A DNA stretch of 56,216 nt, from assembly GCF_000429085.1 (NCBI RefSeq), contig NZ_AUBE01000034.1, positions 1 to 56,216 on the forward strand, given 5' to 3'. The position numbers were made by a program, and so were the translations under genes. Numbering within the stretch: position 1 is the first letter of the stretch; each line of letters begins with the position of its first letter. Source of the DNA: Streptomyces flavidovirens DSM 40150. Its GTDB lineage: Bacteria > Actinomycetota > Actinomycetes > Streptomycetales > Streptomycetaceae. This document shows, piece after piece, positions 1 to 7,689 of the stretch. The notes under the pieces were generated by a model that worked only from the letters and a program-made list of their open reading frames with translations, did not search any database and was not told the DNA's origin.

Positions 1-860
1 GTGCGGCCGGGGGCGCGGCCGGTGCTGAAGCCGTTGGGGTACCGGCCAAGGTGGCGATCGGTGCGGCGGTGGCCGCGGCGGTGACGGCGGGGGTGGTGTT
101 CGCGCTGGCGGGTGAAGACGCGAGGCCCAAGCCGAAGCCGGTGGCCAAGCCGCCGGTGTCCCGGCCGGTCGTACCGCAGCCGAGCCCTGGGCCGTCCAAG
201 CGGCCCGCGCCGCCCGCGCCTCCGGCTCCGAAACCGCCGCCGGTGGCTCCGCCTGCGCCGTCCCCGACGCCTACGCCTCCCCCTTCGCCCACACCCACAC
301 CCACACCTACGCCGACGCCGACGAAGGCGGAGCCCGCGCCCACGCCGAAGCCGCCCCCGCCCGCGCCCCCCGCGCCGAAGCCGACGCCACCGCCGCCGCC
401 GCCGCCCGCGCCACCGCCTGCCCCGGACGTCTACCAGGTGAACGCGCTGGCGTACAGCACGTTCGGTGACCACACCGAGCCGGAGGTGCGGCTCGGCGGG
501 AGCAGTTGGCTGTGGCAGCGCTACGGCATGTCGATCGGTGGTGTGCGGTACGGAAACGGCGTAACGACGCACGCGAAGTCGTCTGTCACCATCGACCTCA
601 ACCGGGCGTGCACCGCCTACGACGCGCTGGTCGGCATCGACGACATGACGCTGGGGGTCGGCGCCGCGCGTTTCTCGCTGTACGGGGACGGCGCGCTGCT
701 GTGGCAGTCGGGGCTGGTGCGCGGCAACGACGGGGCTGTGCCGGTGCGGGCCGATATCTCGGGGCGGGAGTCGATCCGGCTCGTGGCGGAGCCGGAGCAT
801 CCGCACGAGTCGATGCTGCCGGTGGACTGGGCGCAGTCGCGGATCAGCTGCGGCGGGTAG
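1..860 (+). CDS. NPCBM/NEW2-domain membrane protein, 5' end missing
   Basis: The frame is open to the left edge of the window, so this is the C-terminal part of a longer gene; the GTG at 51 should not be taken as the start. Seen in order: a hydrophobic segment of about 20 residues rich in Ala/Val, a proline-rich linker of about 100 residues (PKP, PTPT and PPPP runs), then about 140 residues that look like an NPCBM (novel putative carbohydrate-binding module) beta-sandwich. Family knowledge: NPCBM domains bind sugars, and in Streptomyces they often sit at the outer end of membrane-anchored proteins, sometimes fused to sigma-factor-like N-termini. Inference: a cell-surface carbohydrate-binding protein held off the membrane by the linker. 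Confidence 0.75.
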   Translation, partial: AAGGAAGAEAVGVPAKVAIGAAVAAAVTAGVVFALAGEDARPKPKPVAKPPVSRPVVPQPSPGPSKRPAPPAPPAPKPPPVAPPAPSPTPTPPPSPTPTPTPTPTPTKAEPAPTPKPPPPAPPAPKPTPPPPPPPAPPPAPDVYQVNALAYSTFGDHTEPEVRLGGSSWLWQRYGMSIGGVRYGNGVTTHAKSSVTIDLNRACTAYDALVGIDDMTLGVGAARFSLYGDGALLWQSGLVRGNDGAVPVRADISGRESIRLVAEPEHPHESMLPVDWAQSRISCGG

Positions 861-899
861 GGGGCGGGGCTGGGCGGGCGGGCGCCTGCGGCGGGCCTG

Positions 900-1000
900 T
901 TCCCCACCCCGCCCCTTCCCGAACCGGGGCGCTGCCCCGGACCCCGGTCCTCAAACGCCGGACGGGCTGCAACGCAGCGTTTGAGGACGGGCCCGAAGGG
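900..1000. repeat. Dispersed intergenic repeat, copy 1
   Basis: Begins with a CCCCACCCCGCCCC-type block followed by TTCCCGAACCGGGG, and contains CCTCAAACGCCGGACGGGCTG; an inverted partner (GCGTTTGAGGAC) follows at about 977. The same modules recur near 22142, 22847, 39068 and 39269, always between genes. It may form a hairpin between the converging genes on either side. It resembles the short palindromic intergenic repeats common in Streptomyces chromosomes. Confidence 0.7.
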
Positions 1001-1007
1001 CGCGGGG

Positions 1008-3203
1008 TCACAGGGCCCGGCGTGGGGGTACTCCGCCCGCTACCGCGCGTTGGCGTGGGGCCGCCGTTCCTGTCCAGCACGTTCCGCGGCGTGAGACCAG
1101 GCGGCGCAGCCACAGTTCCGTGGAGACCAGGTCGGCCAGGCCGTCCAGGGGGACCGGCTCGCCCTCGGCCGCCGCGCGCAGGGCCTTGCGTACGACGCGG
1201 GCCTCGATCAGGCCCGCGTCGGCCAGCAGCGGGGCGTCGAAGAGTGCGATCAAGTCGCCGACCGCTGCGCGCAGTCCGGCCCGGGCGGCCGCCGCTGAGG
1301 AGGCATGGGATGTGGCGCCCCAGCCCGGCGGCAGGTCCTTGACGCCCGCCCCGGACAGGACCGCGCGCAGGATCGCCGCGCGGGCGCCCGGCTGGACCCG
1401 CAGGGCTTCGGGGAGAGCGCGGGACGCCCGTACGACCTGGTTGTCCAGGAAGGGGGCGTGCAGGCGCTGGCTGCGTACCTCCGCGGCCTGCTCGAAGACC
1501 CGGTGGTCGGCCGCCGCCCGGGCCAGGGCAGCCCGCGCGCGGGCCTCGCCCGGCCGCTGCACCGACGAGGGTCTGAGGGCCGAAGCCTGGAGGCGAACCG
1601 ATACTTCAGCCAGCGCCTCACCCGTCAGCCAGCGGGCCGCAGGTCCCGGCCTGGTCCAGGCGAGGGCCGCGAGTGAGGCGTCCAGGGCGGTCACCGGGCC
1701 GTTGCCCGTACCCCTGTCCCTGTCCCTTCCCCTGCCCCTGGAGCCCGGCTCGTCGAAACGGCGGTCCTTGAGGCGGGCCGCCGCTTCCTCGATGCCCGCA
1801 CGGTACGGCGTACGGGCGAGGCGGCGTGCGGCGCGGTAGACGGTCAGCGGGACGAAGAGGGAGTGGGCGGAGGGCCCTTCGACCTTGGCGAGGGCGGTGA
1901 CGGGGCGCAGCAGGTCGCGCCGTCTGCGGTCCATCAGGAGGTCGGCGAGGCGCGCCGGGTGGGCGTCCAGGACCTGGCGGGCGCCATGCCCCGTGAAGTG
2001 GTCGGCGCTGCCTGCGGCGAGACGGCGGCGGTGGCGTTCGGCGGTGACCAGGGAGGGGCCCGGTTCGTCGGTGAGCGGGCCGCTGTCCAAGTCGGTGTAC
2101 GGAAGGGCCTCTTCACCGGCGGCTACGACGACGTGGTGCAACCGGGGGTTGGCGGCGATCGCGCCGGCCCGCTGCAACTCGGCCTCGCCGCCGGGGCCTT
2201 CGGCGGTCAGGTCGTTGAAGGTGACGGCGAGCAGCCGCTCCCCGGCGCCCGTGCCGTGGCCCAGGACGGTGCCGGGCAGCCCCGGCAGGCCCGCCGCGAG
2301 GAGCGCGAGCGTCGCCGACGCGCTGCCGCCCGAGAGGTCGGCGCCGATGCCGGGGACGGGCGCGCCGCGGGCGGCCCGGCGGTCGGCGGGGCCCATGCCG
2401 GGGACGGGCCCCGGGTCGGGCGGCGCGGTCTCGGGGGCGTGGCGCGGTGCGGTGAGCCTCGCCCGTACCGCTTCCACCAGGGCGTCGCGTACGCCGTCGA
2501 CAGCGCGCTCCGGGTCGAGCTGGGGCGCGGCGACGGCGAGGGAGGCCACCGGTTCGTACCCGGTGATCTCGCGCGAACCCTCGCGCAGGACGAGGGCGTG
2601 GCCGGGCGGGATGCGCCGCACACCGGCGTACGGCGTGCCGTCGCGCAGTGCCTCGGGTACGTCGGGGCAGGCGAGCAGCGCCGCGAGATGGCCGATGTCG
2701 AGCTGTGCCTCGATGAGGTCGGCGAGCGGGAGCGCGGCGGTGGCGTACGCGGTGCCATTGGCCCAGGGCGTATAGAACACGGGGCGCGCACCTGCCAGGT
2801 CACCGGCCACGGTGACGCGGCGGCCGACCTGGACGACGGCGGTGTAGCTGCCGGACCACGCGGTCAGGTGCCGCAGTGCGCCGCCGCGCGCCGCGAAGAG
2901 GCCGACGCGCAGTTCTTCGTCGGTCGCGCCGCAGCAGCCGAGGACGGCGATTCGGGTGAAGGGGTCGACGCTGAGGGTACGGACCTCGTCGGGGCGCCAG
3001 TCGCCGACGGCCCACAGGGGGTCGGGGTCGCCCCACAGGAGCTGGGAGCCGACGGGGTGCACGGTGCGCGATTCGTGGTCGGAGGAGGCGTGGGACGAGG
3101 GATGGCCGGCGGAAGGGGTGGTGCCGGCCGTGCCGGGCGCGCCGACCGCTCCCACCGTCCCGAAGCTGGCGGCGACACTGCTCCACCCCACCAACCACCG
3201 CAT
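1008..3203 (-). CDS. Asparagine synthase-related protein, lasso-cyclase-like, orphan
   Basis: About 731 residues. The ATG at 3203 was chosen because GGAGG lies 5 nt upstream and the protein then begins MRWLVGW, as in actinobacterial lasso-peptide macrolactam cyclases (my recollection of the albusnodin-type group). The N-terminal half is glutaminase-like but lacks an N-terminal catalytic Cys. The C-terminal half is asparagine-synthase-like, with a PP-loop near residues 291-296 and an APFLDN motif near 583-588. The PP-loop reads SGGSAS, whereas ATP-using members have SGG-x-DS, so the metal-binding Asp is missing. No precursor peptide, leader-binding protein or protease of a lasso cluster was found next to it. 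It may have another amide-forming role or be inactive. It is divergent from a developmental regulator. Confidence 0.75.
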   Translation of the reverse strand: MRWLVGWSSVAASFGTVGAVGAPGTAGTTPSAGHPSSHASSDHESRTVHPVGSQLLWGDPDPLWAVGDWRPDEVRTLSVDPFTRIAVLGCCGATDEELRVGLFAARGGALRHLTAWSGSYTAVVQVGRRVTVAGDLAGARPVFYTPWANGTAYATAALPLADLIEAQLDIGHLAALLACPDVPEALRDGTPYAGVRRIPPGHALVLREGSREITGYEPVASLAVAAPQLDPERAVDGVRDALVEAVRARLTAPRHAPETAPPDPGPVPGMGPADRRAARGAPVPGIGADLSGGSASATLALLAAGLPGLPGTVLGHGTGAGERLLAVTFNDLTAEGPGGEAELQRAGAIAANPRLHHVVVAAGEEALPYTDLDSGPLTDEPGPSLVTAERHRRRLAAGSADHFTGHGARQVLDAHPARLADLLMDRRRRDLLRPVTALAKVEGPSAHSLFVPLTVYRAARRLARTPYRAGIEEAAARLKDRRFDEPGSRGRGRDRDRGTGNGPVTALDASLAALAWTRPGPAARWLTGEALAEVSVRLQASALRPSSVQRPGEARARAALARAAADHRVFEQAAEVRSQRLHAPFLDNQVVRASRALPEALRVQPGARAAILRAVLSGAGVKDLPPGWGATSHASSAAAARAGLRAAVGDLIALFDAPLLADAGLIEARVVRKALRAAAEGEPVPLDGLADLVSTELWLRRLVSRRGTCWTGTAAPRQRAVAGGVPPRRAL

Positions 3204-3637
3204 CGCGCCTCCACAGGCTGTGGGCAACCACACGCACGTACCGAAGCGGCATCGGGAGAGTCCGAGAAGCGGCTTCGGGACCATGCTGCCACGACAACGG
3301 CACGCAGGAGGGGGTACGGAGGGCGTACGGGCAAGTCAATGCGCCCGCCGCGCACAGGACTTCGACCGGTTTGGGCGACAGGCGCCATTCGGCCATTCTG
3401 CGGGCGCGGCGGTACCACGGGCGGCCGCGGGGGAACGCACAGTCCGGGAGGCGCTGTTCGCCTCCCGGACCGGTCCGCCGCCCGCGGGGATGAAGGCGGC
3501 GGTGTCCCCCAGCCCGCTGGACCCAGTGCAGCGGGCCGACCCACGCGACTCCCATGGAACGGCCCCCGTGCCGGAGCGACGAGAGCGCAGGGCGGGCGCA
3601 CGGCCACACACACGGAGCACGGGGCGGAGCACGGGCG

Positions 3638-3655
3638 TTCGTGTAACTACACGAA
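3638..3655. promoter_or_regulatory. 18-bp palindrome, candidate operator
   Basis: Two perfect 8-bp arms, TTCGTGTA and TACACGAA, separated by AC. It is centred about 30 bp upstream of the -35 box of the regulator promoter, a usual place for an operator. The cognate protein is unknown. Confidence 0.5.
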
Positions 3656-3679
3656 TCTCGCCATACGGACCACCGCCCC

Positions 3680-3708
3680 TTAACGGTCGGGATGCGGAGA
3701 ACTACGCT
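3680..3708 (+). promoter_or_regulatory. Promoter of the sporulation-type regulator
   Basis: TTAACG at 3680-3685 and TACGCT at 3703-3708, with a 17-bp spacer. This is a good match to Streptomyces housekeeping promoters (TTGACN, TANNNT). Predicted transcription start is about 3715, leaving a leader of about 110 nt before the ATG at 3826. Confidence 0.55.
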
Positions 3709-3825
3709 GGGTTTACTGATGTTCTGAGCGGGCCGCATATTCCGGCAGGGCTGGCCGCGTGGTTGTGCGGGCGGTACGGCTTGAAATGTCCCCGCCGGAC
3801 GGCCGTCTGTGTCGAGGGGTGGCGC

Positions 3826-5259
3826 ATGTCCAGGGAGCAACGCGGGCCGAACGAAAAGCTCGGCACGGTTCTCGCCCTCGCGGGAATCAGCAATGCCGGC
3901 CTGGCGAGGCGGGTCAATGATCTGGGGTCGCAACGCGGCCTGACACTTCGTTACGACAAGACGTCGGTGGCGAGGTGGGTGTCCAAGGGCATGGTGCCGC
4001 AGGGCGCCGCGCCTCATCTCATCGCCGCCGCCATCGGCGCGAAGCTCGGCCGTCCCGTGCCGCTGCACGAGATCGGTCTGGCGGACGCCGATCCGGCGCC
4101 GGAGGTCGGCCTGGCCTTTCCGCGCGACGTATCGGCCGCGGTGCGGTCGGCGACCGAGCTGTACCGGCTGGATCTGGCCGGCCGGCGGGCGGGCGGCGGC
4201 GGCATCTGGCAGTCCCTGGCCGGTTCGTTCGCGGTCAGCGCGTATGCCACGCCCGCGTCCCGGTGGCTGATAACACCCGCCGACTCGTCGGTCGCGCGGG
4301 ACTCCACGGCGTCCGCCGAGTCCGCGCCCGACGCGACGCCGCTGCGGGTGGGGCACGCGGATGTGGCCAAGCTGCGGGAGGCGGCGGAGGACGCGCGGCG
4401 CTGGGACTCCAAGTACGGCGGCGGGGACTGGCGTTCGTCGATGGTCCCGGAGTGCTTACGGGTTGACGCGGCGCCGCTGCTCCTCGGCTCGTACAGCGAC
4501 GACGTCGGCCGCTCGCTCTTCGGCGCCACCTCCGAACTGACGCGGCTGGCCGGGTGGATGGCCTTCGACACCGGGCAGCAGGAGGCCGCTCAGCGGTACT
4601 ACATCCAGGCCCTGAGGCTCGCCCGCGCGGCGGCCGATGTGCCGCTGGGCGGGTACGTCCTGGCGTCGATGTCCCTCCAGGCCACCTACCGCGGTTTCGC
4701 CGACGAGGGGGTCGATCTGGCGCAGGCCGCGCTGGAGCGGAACAGGGGGCTCGCCACCGCCCGCACCATGAGCTTCTTCCGGCTGGTGGAGGCGCGGGCG
4801 CACGCGAAGGCGGGTGACGCGCAGGCGGCGGGTGCCGCGCTGAAGGCGGCGGAGGGCTGGCTGGAGCGGGCGCGGGAGGGCGATCCCGATCCGACCTGGC
4901 TGGGCTTCTACTCGTACGACAGGTTCGCGGCGGACGCGGCGGAGTGCTACCGCGACCTGAAGGCGCCGCGGCAGGTGCGGCGGTTCACGGAGCAGGCGCT
5001 GTCGCGGCCGACGGAGGAGTTCGTACGCTCGCACGGGCTGCGGCTCGTGGTGTCGGCGGTCGCGGAGCTGGAGTCCGGGAACCTCGATGCGGCGTGCGCG
5101 GCGGGCACCCGGGCGGTGGAGGTCGCGGGGCGGATCTCGTCGGCGCGGACCACCGAGTACGTACGGGATCTGCTGCACCGGCTGGAGCCGTACGGCGACG
5201 AGCCGCGGGTCGCGGAGCTGCGGGAGCGGGCGCGGCCGCTGCTGGTGGCGCCGGCGTAG
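3826..5259 (+). CDS. Sporulation-associated transcriptional regulator (ORF1590/SCO4114-like)
   Basis: 477 residues from the ATG at 3826, which has GAGGGG 6 nt upstream; there is no good upstream ATG or GTG after the predicted transcription start. Residues about 10-55 form a helix-turn-helix-like region (AGLARRV, then TSVARWV). The rest is alpha-helical and TPR-like: YYIQALRLARAA, VDLAQAALERN and AKAGDAQAAGAALKAAE. By overall architecture and remembered gene order it resembles the S. griseus ORF1590 and S. coelicolor SCO4114 sporulation-associated proteins. The leucine codon at 4456-4458 is TTA, read only by the bldA tRNA in Streptomyces, so translation should be development-dependent. Product identity is likely; the function is inferred. 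Confidence 0.75.
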   Translation: MSREQRGPNEKLGTVLALAGISNAGLARRVNDLGSQRGLTLRYDKTSVARWVSKGMVPQGAAPHLIAAAIGAKLGRPVPLHEIGLADADPAPEVGLAFPRDVSAAVRSATELYRLDLAGRRAGGGGIWQSLAGSFAVSAYATPASRWLITPADSSVARDSTASAESAPDATPLRVGHADVAKLREAAEDARRWDSKYGGGDWRSSMVPECLRVDAAPLLLGSYSDDVGRSLFGATSELTRLAGWMAFDTGQQEAAQRYYIQALRLARAAADVPLGGYVLASMSLQATYRGFADEGVDLAQAALERNRGLATARTMSFFRLVEARAHAKAGDAQAAGAALKAAEGWLERAREGDPDPTWLGFYSYDRFAADAAECYRDLKAPRQVRRFTEQALSRPTEEFVRSHGLRLVVSAVAELESGNLDAACAAGTRAVEVAGRISSARTTEYVRDLLHRLEPYGDEPRVAELRERARPLLVAPA

Positions 5260-5431
5260 GGGGGCGGGGCGGGGCGAGGAGCGGTGCGAGGACCGGCGTC
5301 ACGGGCGGCGTACGGACCGTTCTGCCGGTGGTTCGAAGCGCATTGTCAGTGGGTCAGTGCATCATCGGGAGTCCGGGGGTGCTCTCCCGGAGGACACGGA
5401 TCCGGACATGGCCGCGGTGGGAGGTGAAGCG

Positions 5432-6640
5432 ATGCCGTACGACTGCGATGTGCTGGTGATCGGTGCGGGGATCGTCGGTCTCTCGGCGGCGTACGCCCTC
5501 ACACGCGCCGCGCCCGGCACGCGCGTGACGGTGCTGGAGAAGGAGCGGGCCCCCGCCCTGCACCAGACCGGGCGCAACAGCGGCGTGATCCACAGCGGCA
5601 TCTACTACCGGCCGGGCTCCCTCAAGGCGCGGTACGCGGTGCGGGGCGCGGCCGAGATGATCAAGTTCTGCGCGGAGCACGGCATCGCGCACGAGGTCAC
5701 GGGCAAGCTGATCGTCGCGACCGAGCGGGCGGAGCTGCCGCGGCTCCACGCGCTGGTGCAGCGCGGCCGCGAGAACGGCATTCCGGTGCGGGAGCTCGGA
5801 GCCGCCCAGATAGCGGAGTACGAGCCGAACGTACGGGGCCTGGCCGCGATCCACGTCGCCACGACCGGCGTGTGCGACTTCGGGGCGGTCGCGGGGCAGC
5901 TCGCGCAGAGCCTGGGGGCGTCGGGCGCGGAGATCAGGTACGGCGCGGAGGTGGCCGTCGTGGACCGGCGACCGTGGGGTGTGGCCGTGCGTACGGCGGA
6001 CGGGGCGGTGGTGCGGGCGCGGGTCCTGGTGAACTGCGCCGGGCTGCACTGCGACCGGGTGGCGCGGCTGGCGGGCGACGACCCCGGTATGCGGATCGTT
6101 CCCTTCCGCGGCGAGTACTTCGACCTGGCGCGCCCGGAGCTGGTGCGCGGCCTGGTCTACCCGGTGCCGGATCCGGCGTTCCCCTTCCTCGGGGTGCACC
6201 TGACGCGGGGCATGGACGGCGGCGTACACGTCGGGCCGAACGCGGTGCCGGCGCTCGCGCGGGAGGGTTACGCCTGGTCGGCGGTGCGGCCGCGCGAGCT
6301 GGCCGGGACGCTCGCCTGGCCGGGTTCCTGGCGGATAGCCCGGCGCCACTGGCGGTACGGGGCGGGGGAACTGCACCGCTCGCTGTCGAAGCGCGCGTTC
6401 ACCGACGCCGTGCGCCGGCTGCTCCCGGACGTCACGGAGGCGGACCTGCGGCCGGCACCGGCGGGGGTACGGGCGCAGGCGGTACTCCGGGACGGAACGC
6501 TGGTCGACGACTTCCTGATCCAGGAAAGCCCCCGCACGATCCATGTCCTGAACGCCCCTTCCCCGGCAGCGACGGCGTCACTCCCCATCGGAAGACAGGT
6601 GGCTCGGCGCGCGCTGGGGGTGTTGGGGGCGGCGGTGTAG
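5432..6640 (+). CDS. lhgO: L-2-hydroxyglutarate oxidase
   Basis: 402 residues; the ATG at 5432 has GGGAGG 7 nt upstream (an ATG at 5408 is a weaker alternative). An FAD-binding Rossmann motif is at the N-terminus (VLVIGAGIVGLSAAYAL). It is followed by the family hallmarks HQTGRNSGVIHSGIYY and, later, FRGEYFDL and a GVHLTR segment, giving a full-length DAO-fold flavoprotein of the LhgO/YgaF group. Family role: oxidation of L-2-hydroxyglutarate to 2-oxoglutarate, removing an accidental product of dehydrogenases. The gene stands alone between the regulator and trmB. The family call is firm; the substrate is by homology. Confidence 0.9.
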   Translation: MPYDCDVLVIGAGIVGLSAAYALTRAAPGTRVTVLEKERAPALHQTGRNSGVIHSGIYYRPGSLKARYAVRGAAEMIKFCAEHGIAHEVTGKLIVATERAELPRLHALVQRGRENGIPVRELGAAQIAEYEPNVRGLAAIHVATTGVCDFGAVAGQLAQSLGASGAEIRYGAEVAVVDRRPWGVAVRTADGAVVRARVLVNCAGLHCDRVARLAGDDPGMRIVPFRGEYFDLARPELVRGLVYPVPDPAFPFLGVHLTRGMDGGVHVGPNAVPALAREGYAWSAVRPRELAGTLAWPGSWRIARRHWRYGAGELHRSLSKRAFTDAVRRLLPDVTEADLRPAPAGVRAQAVLRDGTLVDDFLIQESPRTIHVLNAPSPAATASLPIGRQVARRALGVLGAAV

Positions 6641-6777
6641 GGGTGGGGATGGGCATGGGGATCGGAGTGGCGCGGTCACCGGGTGCCGGTGCGGTGGCCG
6701 GGCAGGCTGTGGGAAGGAGCGGGAGGGAGGAAAGTTCCGCGGGGGCACGCTCATGCCGCGCCCTCCCCGCCGCGCCG

Positions 6778-6783
6778 TAGAAT
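6778..6783 (+). promoter_or_regulatory. -10 box before trmB
   Basis: TAGAAT, ten bases ahead of the GTG start at 6794, so the mRNA leader would be only a few nucleotides. No clear -35 box is visible. Confidence 0.4.
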
Positions 6784-6793
6784 TGGGGGCACT

Positions 6794-7618
6794 GTGTCTG
6801 AGTTCTCCCGCGTCCGCCCCGACGCCGCCGCCCCCCACGTCTCCCCCATCCACCGAGCCAAGGGTGAGCCCCGCTTCCCCGGCGGTCCCGCGCCCGACCC
6901 CGCCGGGTCGCACCACGAGCGGCGGATTCGCAGCTTCCAGCCGCGGCGGAGCCGGGTGACCACGGGGCAGGCCGAGGCGCTGGAGCGGCTGTGGCCCCAG
7001 TGGGGCCTGGACATCGACGGGCGGCGCGTCCTCGACCTCGACGAGCTCTTCGGCGGCCGCGGCCTCCCCGTCGTGCTGGAGATCGGGTTCGGGATGGGCG
7101 AGGCCACCGCCCAGATGGCCGCCGAGGACCCCGGCACCGGCATCCTCGCCGTCGACGTACACACCCCCGGCCAGGGCAACCTGCTCGCTCTGGCGGAACG
7201 CGCCGGACTGAGCAATGTCCGCGTGGCGAACGGCGACGCGATTATTCTGCTGCGCGAGATGCTGCCGCCCGCCTCCCTCGCCGGCCTGCGCGTCTACTTC
7301 CCCGACCCGTGGCCGAAGAAGCGCCACCACAAGCGGCGCCTCATCCAGCCCGAGTTCCTCGACCTCGTCGCGCCCCGCCTCGCACCCGGCGCGCTCGTGC
7401 ACTGCGCGACCGACTGGGAGTCGTACGCCGAGCAGATGCTGGAGGTGCTCACCGCGCACCCCGACTTCGAGAACACCGTCCCGGACGGCGGCTACGCGCC
7501 CCGGCCCGCGTTCCGGCCGCTCACCCGCTTCGAGGGACAGGGCCTGGACAAGGGGCACGTGGTGCACGACCTCCTCTTCCGCCGCACAGCCACCTCTTCC
7601 GCCGCCGGTAATCGGTAG
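6794..7618 (+). CDS. trmB: tRNA (guanine(46)-N7)-methyltransferase
   Basis: 274 residues from the GTG at 6794. The SAM-binding motif EIGFGMGEAT and the family signature FPDPWPKKRHHKRRL are both present, and the C-terminal VPDGG and TRFEGQG elements match TrmB. The enzyme makes m7G46 in the variable loop of many tRNAs. An N-terminal extension of about 50 residues rich in Pro and Arg is typical of actinobacterial members. The leader is very short, with GGGGG close to the start. The stop codon lies inside a run of 7-bp direct repeats, so the extreme C-terminus (SSAAGNR) may be variable between strains. Confidence 0.93.
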   Translation: MSEFSRVRPDAAAPHVSPIHRAKGEPRFPGGPAPDPAGSHHERRIRSFQPRRSRVTTGQAEALERLWPQWGLDIDGRRVLDLDELFGGRGLPVVLEIGFGMGEATAQMAAEDPGTGILAVDVHTPGQGNLLALAERAGLSNVRVANGDAIILLREMLPPASLAGLRVYFPDPWPKKRHHKRRLIQPEFLDLVAPRLAPGALVHCATDWESYAEQMLEVLTAHPDFENTVPDGGYAPRPAFRPLTRFEGQGLDKGHVVHDLLFRRTATSSAAGNR

Positions 7619-7645
7619 TCGGCAGTCGGCAATCGGTAATCGGCA
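7611..7645. repeat. Five 7-bp direct repeats (RTCGGYA)
   Basis: Five contiguous heptamers: ATCGGTA, GTCGGCA, GTCGGCA, ATCGGTA, ATCGGCA. The first supplies most of the trmB stop codon and the others lie in the gap before the PrsW gene. Such an array can expand or contract by slippage. Confidence 0.85.
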
Positions 7646-7677
7646 AGGCTCCATCGCCAGGTGTCAGTGCCCCTCGT

Positions 7678-7683
7678 TAGGGT
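7678..7683 (+). promoter_or_regulatory. -10 box for a leaderless prsW-family transcript
   Basis: TAGGGT ends 6 nt before the GTG at 7690, placing the transcription start at or next to the start codon. No Shine-Dalgarno sequence is visible. Confidence 0.5.
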
Positions 7684-7689
7684 CGACGG

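Larger units (their letters stand above)
3204..3825. other. 622-bp divergent intergenic region with palindrome and promoter
   Basis: Lies between the cyclase-like gene and the divergent regulator. It holds an 18-bp palindrome at 3638-3655, a promoter at 3680-3708 and an untranslated leader of about 110 nt for the regulator. On the minus strand I looked for a short lasso-precursor ORF with a Shine-Dalgarno sequence ahead of 3203 and found none convincing. Several long open frames cross the region, but that is expected at this G+C. Confidence 0.6.

Noticed and set aside
3204..3640. Lasso-peptide precursor for the cyclase-like protein
   Set aside because: Minus-strand short frames here lack a leader/core pattern or a ribosome-binding site; the best frame (about 3336-3632) is Arg/Ala-rich noise.
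2956..3825. Much longer N-terminus for the sporulation-type regulator
   Set aside because: The frame stays open upstream, but it crosses the promoter and the cyclase gene, and no ATG or GTG with a ribosome-binding site lies between 3715 and 3826.
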